Assembly: GCA_043101835.1 (NCBI GenBank)
Contig: JBICHM010000343.1
Coordinates: forward strand, 1 to 5,548
DNA length: 5,548 nt
Origin: JBICHM01 sp043101835
Lineage (GTDB): Bacteria > Planctomycetota > Phycisphaerae > Phycisphaerales > UBA1924
Direction: 5' to 3'
A model generated the notes under the pieces. That model saw only the letters and a list, made by a program, of their open reading frames with translations, did no database searches and had not been told where the DNA came from. Of the stretch, positions 5,512 to 5,548 are shown piece after piece. Each line of letters opens with the position of its first letter. Within the stretch, counting starts at the first letter, position 1. A program made the translations under genes and the position numbers.

Positions 5512-5548
5512 TCGCCTCGGCGAAGTCCGCCTTCTTGGTGAGGCCGAC
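5495..5548 (-). CDS. C-terminal end of a minus-strand gene, possibly thioredoxin
   Basis: Read on the minus strand, the last 17 codons before a TGA (5497-5495) give VGLTKKADFAEAIKSLG. The rest of the gene lies beyond the window. The codons are GC-rich like the neighbouring genes, and the peptide looks like a real protein end. The pattern VGLTxKxxxxxAI resembles the last strand and helix of thioredoxins, which reduce disulfides in cytosolic proteins. The active site is not in the window, so this identity is a guess from a short fragment. The stop lies inside lgt, so the two genes overlap tail to tail by 17 bp. Confidence 0.5.
   Translation of the reverse strand, partial: VGLTKKADFAEAIKSLG

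Overview
The window is about 5.5 kb of very GC-rich bacterial chromosome carrying housekeeping genes. It holds no mobile element, CRISPR array, tRNA or rRNA. The gene order groEL, dnaJ, grpE, fmdB-like, the GroEL tail without Gly-Gly-Met repeats, the long insertion in Lgt and the base composition together suggest Planctomycetota, perhaps Phycisphaerae. That placement is an inference from general knowledge and was not tested by a search.

Region 1 (1-2820, plus strand) is a protein-quality-control cluster. It starts with the last 200 residues of the chaperonin GroEL. A strong GC hairpin with a short T-rich tail follows, and looks like an intrinsic terminator or attenuator. Then come a complete type I DnaJ (Hsp40), a complete GrpE (the DnaK nucleotide-exchange factor) and a small FmdB-type zinc-ribbon protein 15 bp behind grpE. 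DnaJ and GrpE are both cochaperones of DnaK, whose gene is not in the window.

Region 2 (2821-3094) is the gap between convergent genes. It contains two copies, in inverted orientation, of a roughly 55-bp double-hairpin element. The stems are kept by paired base changes between the copies, so the element looks like a structured repeat family and not chance GC-rich sequence.

Region 3 (3095-5511) is a divergent pair. On the minus strand is a 411-residue membrane protein that I read as a divergent CPA2-type cation/proton antiporter homologue. It appears to have Ala-Glu where the family has Asp-Asp, Arg where electrogenic members have Lys, and a charged helical stretch where the third membrane helix would be. 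On the plus strand is Lgt, which attaches diacylglycerol to prolipoproteins, with a long extra periplasmic loop. Both genes start with GTG, lack a Shine-Dalgarno sequence and have a TAnnnT hexamer 6-7 nt upstream, so both may be transcribed as leaderless mRNAs from a 59-bp gap.

Region 4 (5495-5548) is the C-terminal end of a minus-strand gene, possibly a thioredoxin, whose stop lies inside the end of lgt.

The most interesting items are the unusual antiporter-like protein, the covarying inverted repeat pair and the paired leaderless-type starts. No clearly new multi-gene system is visible.
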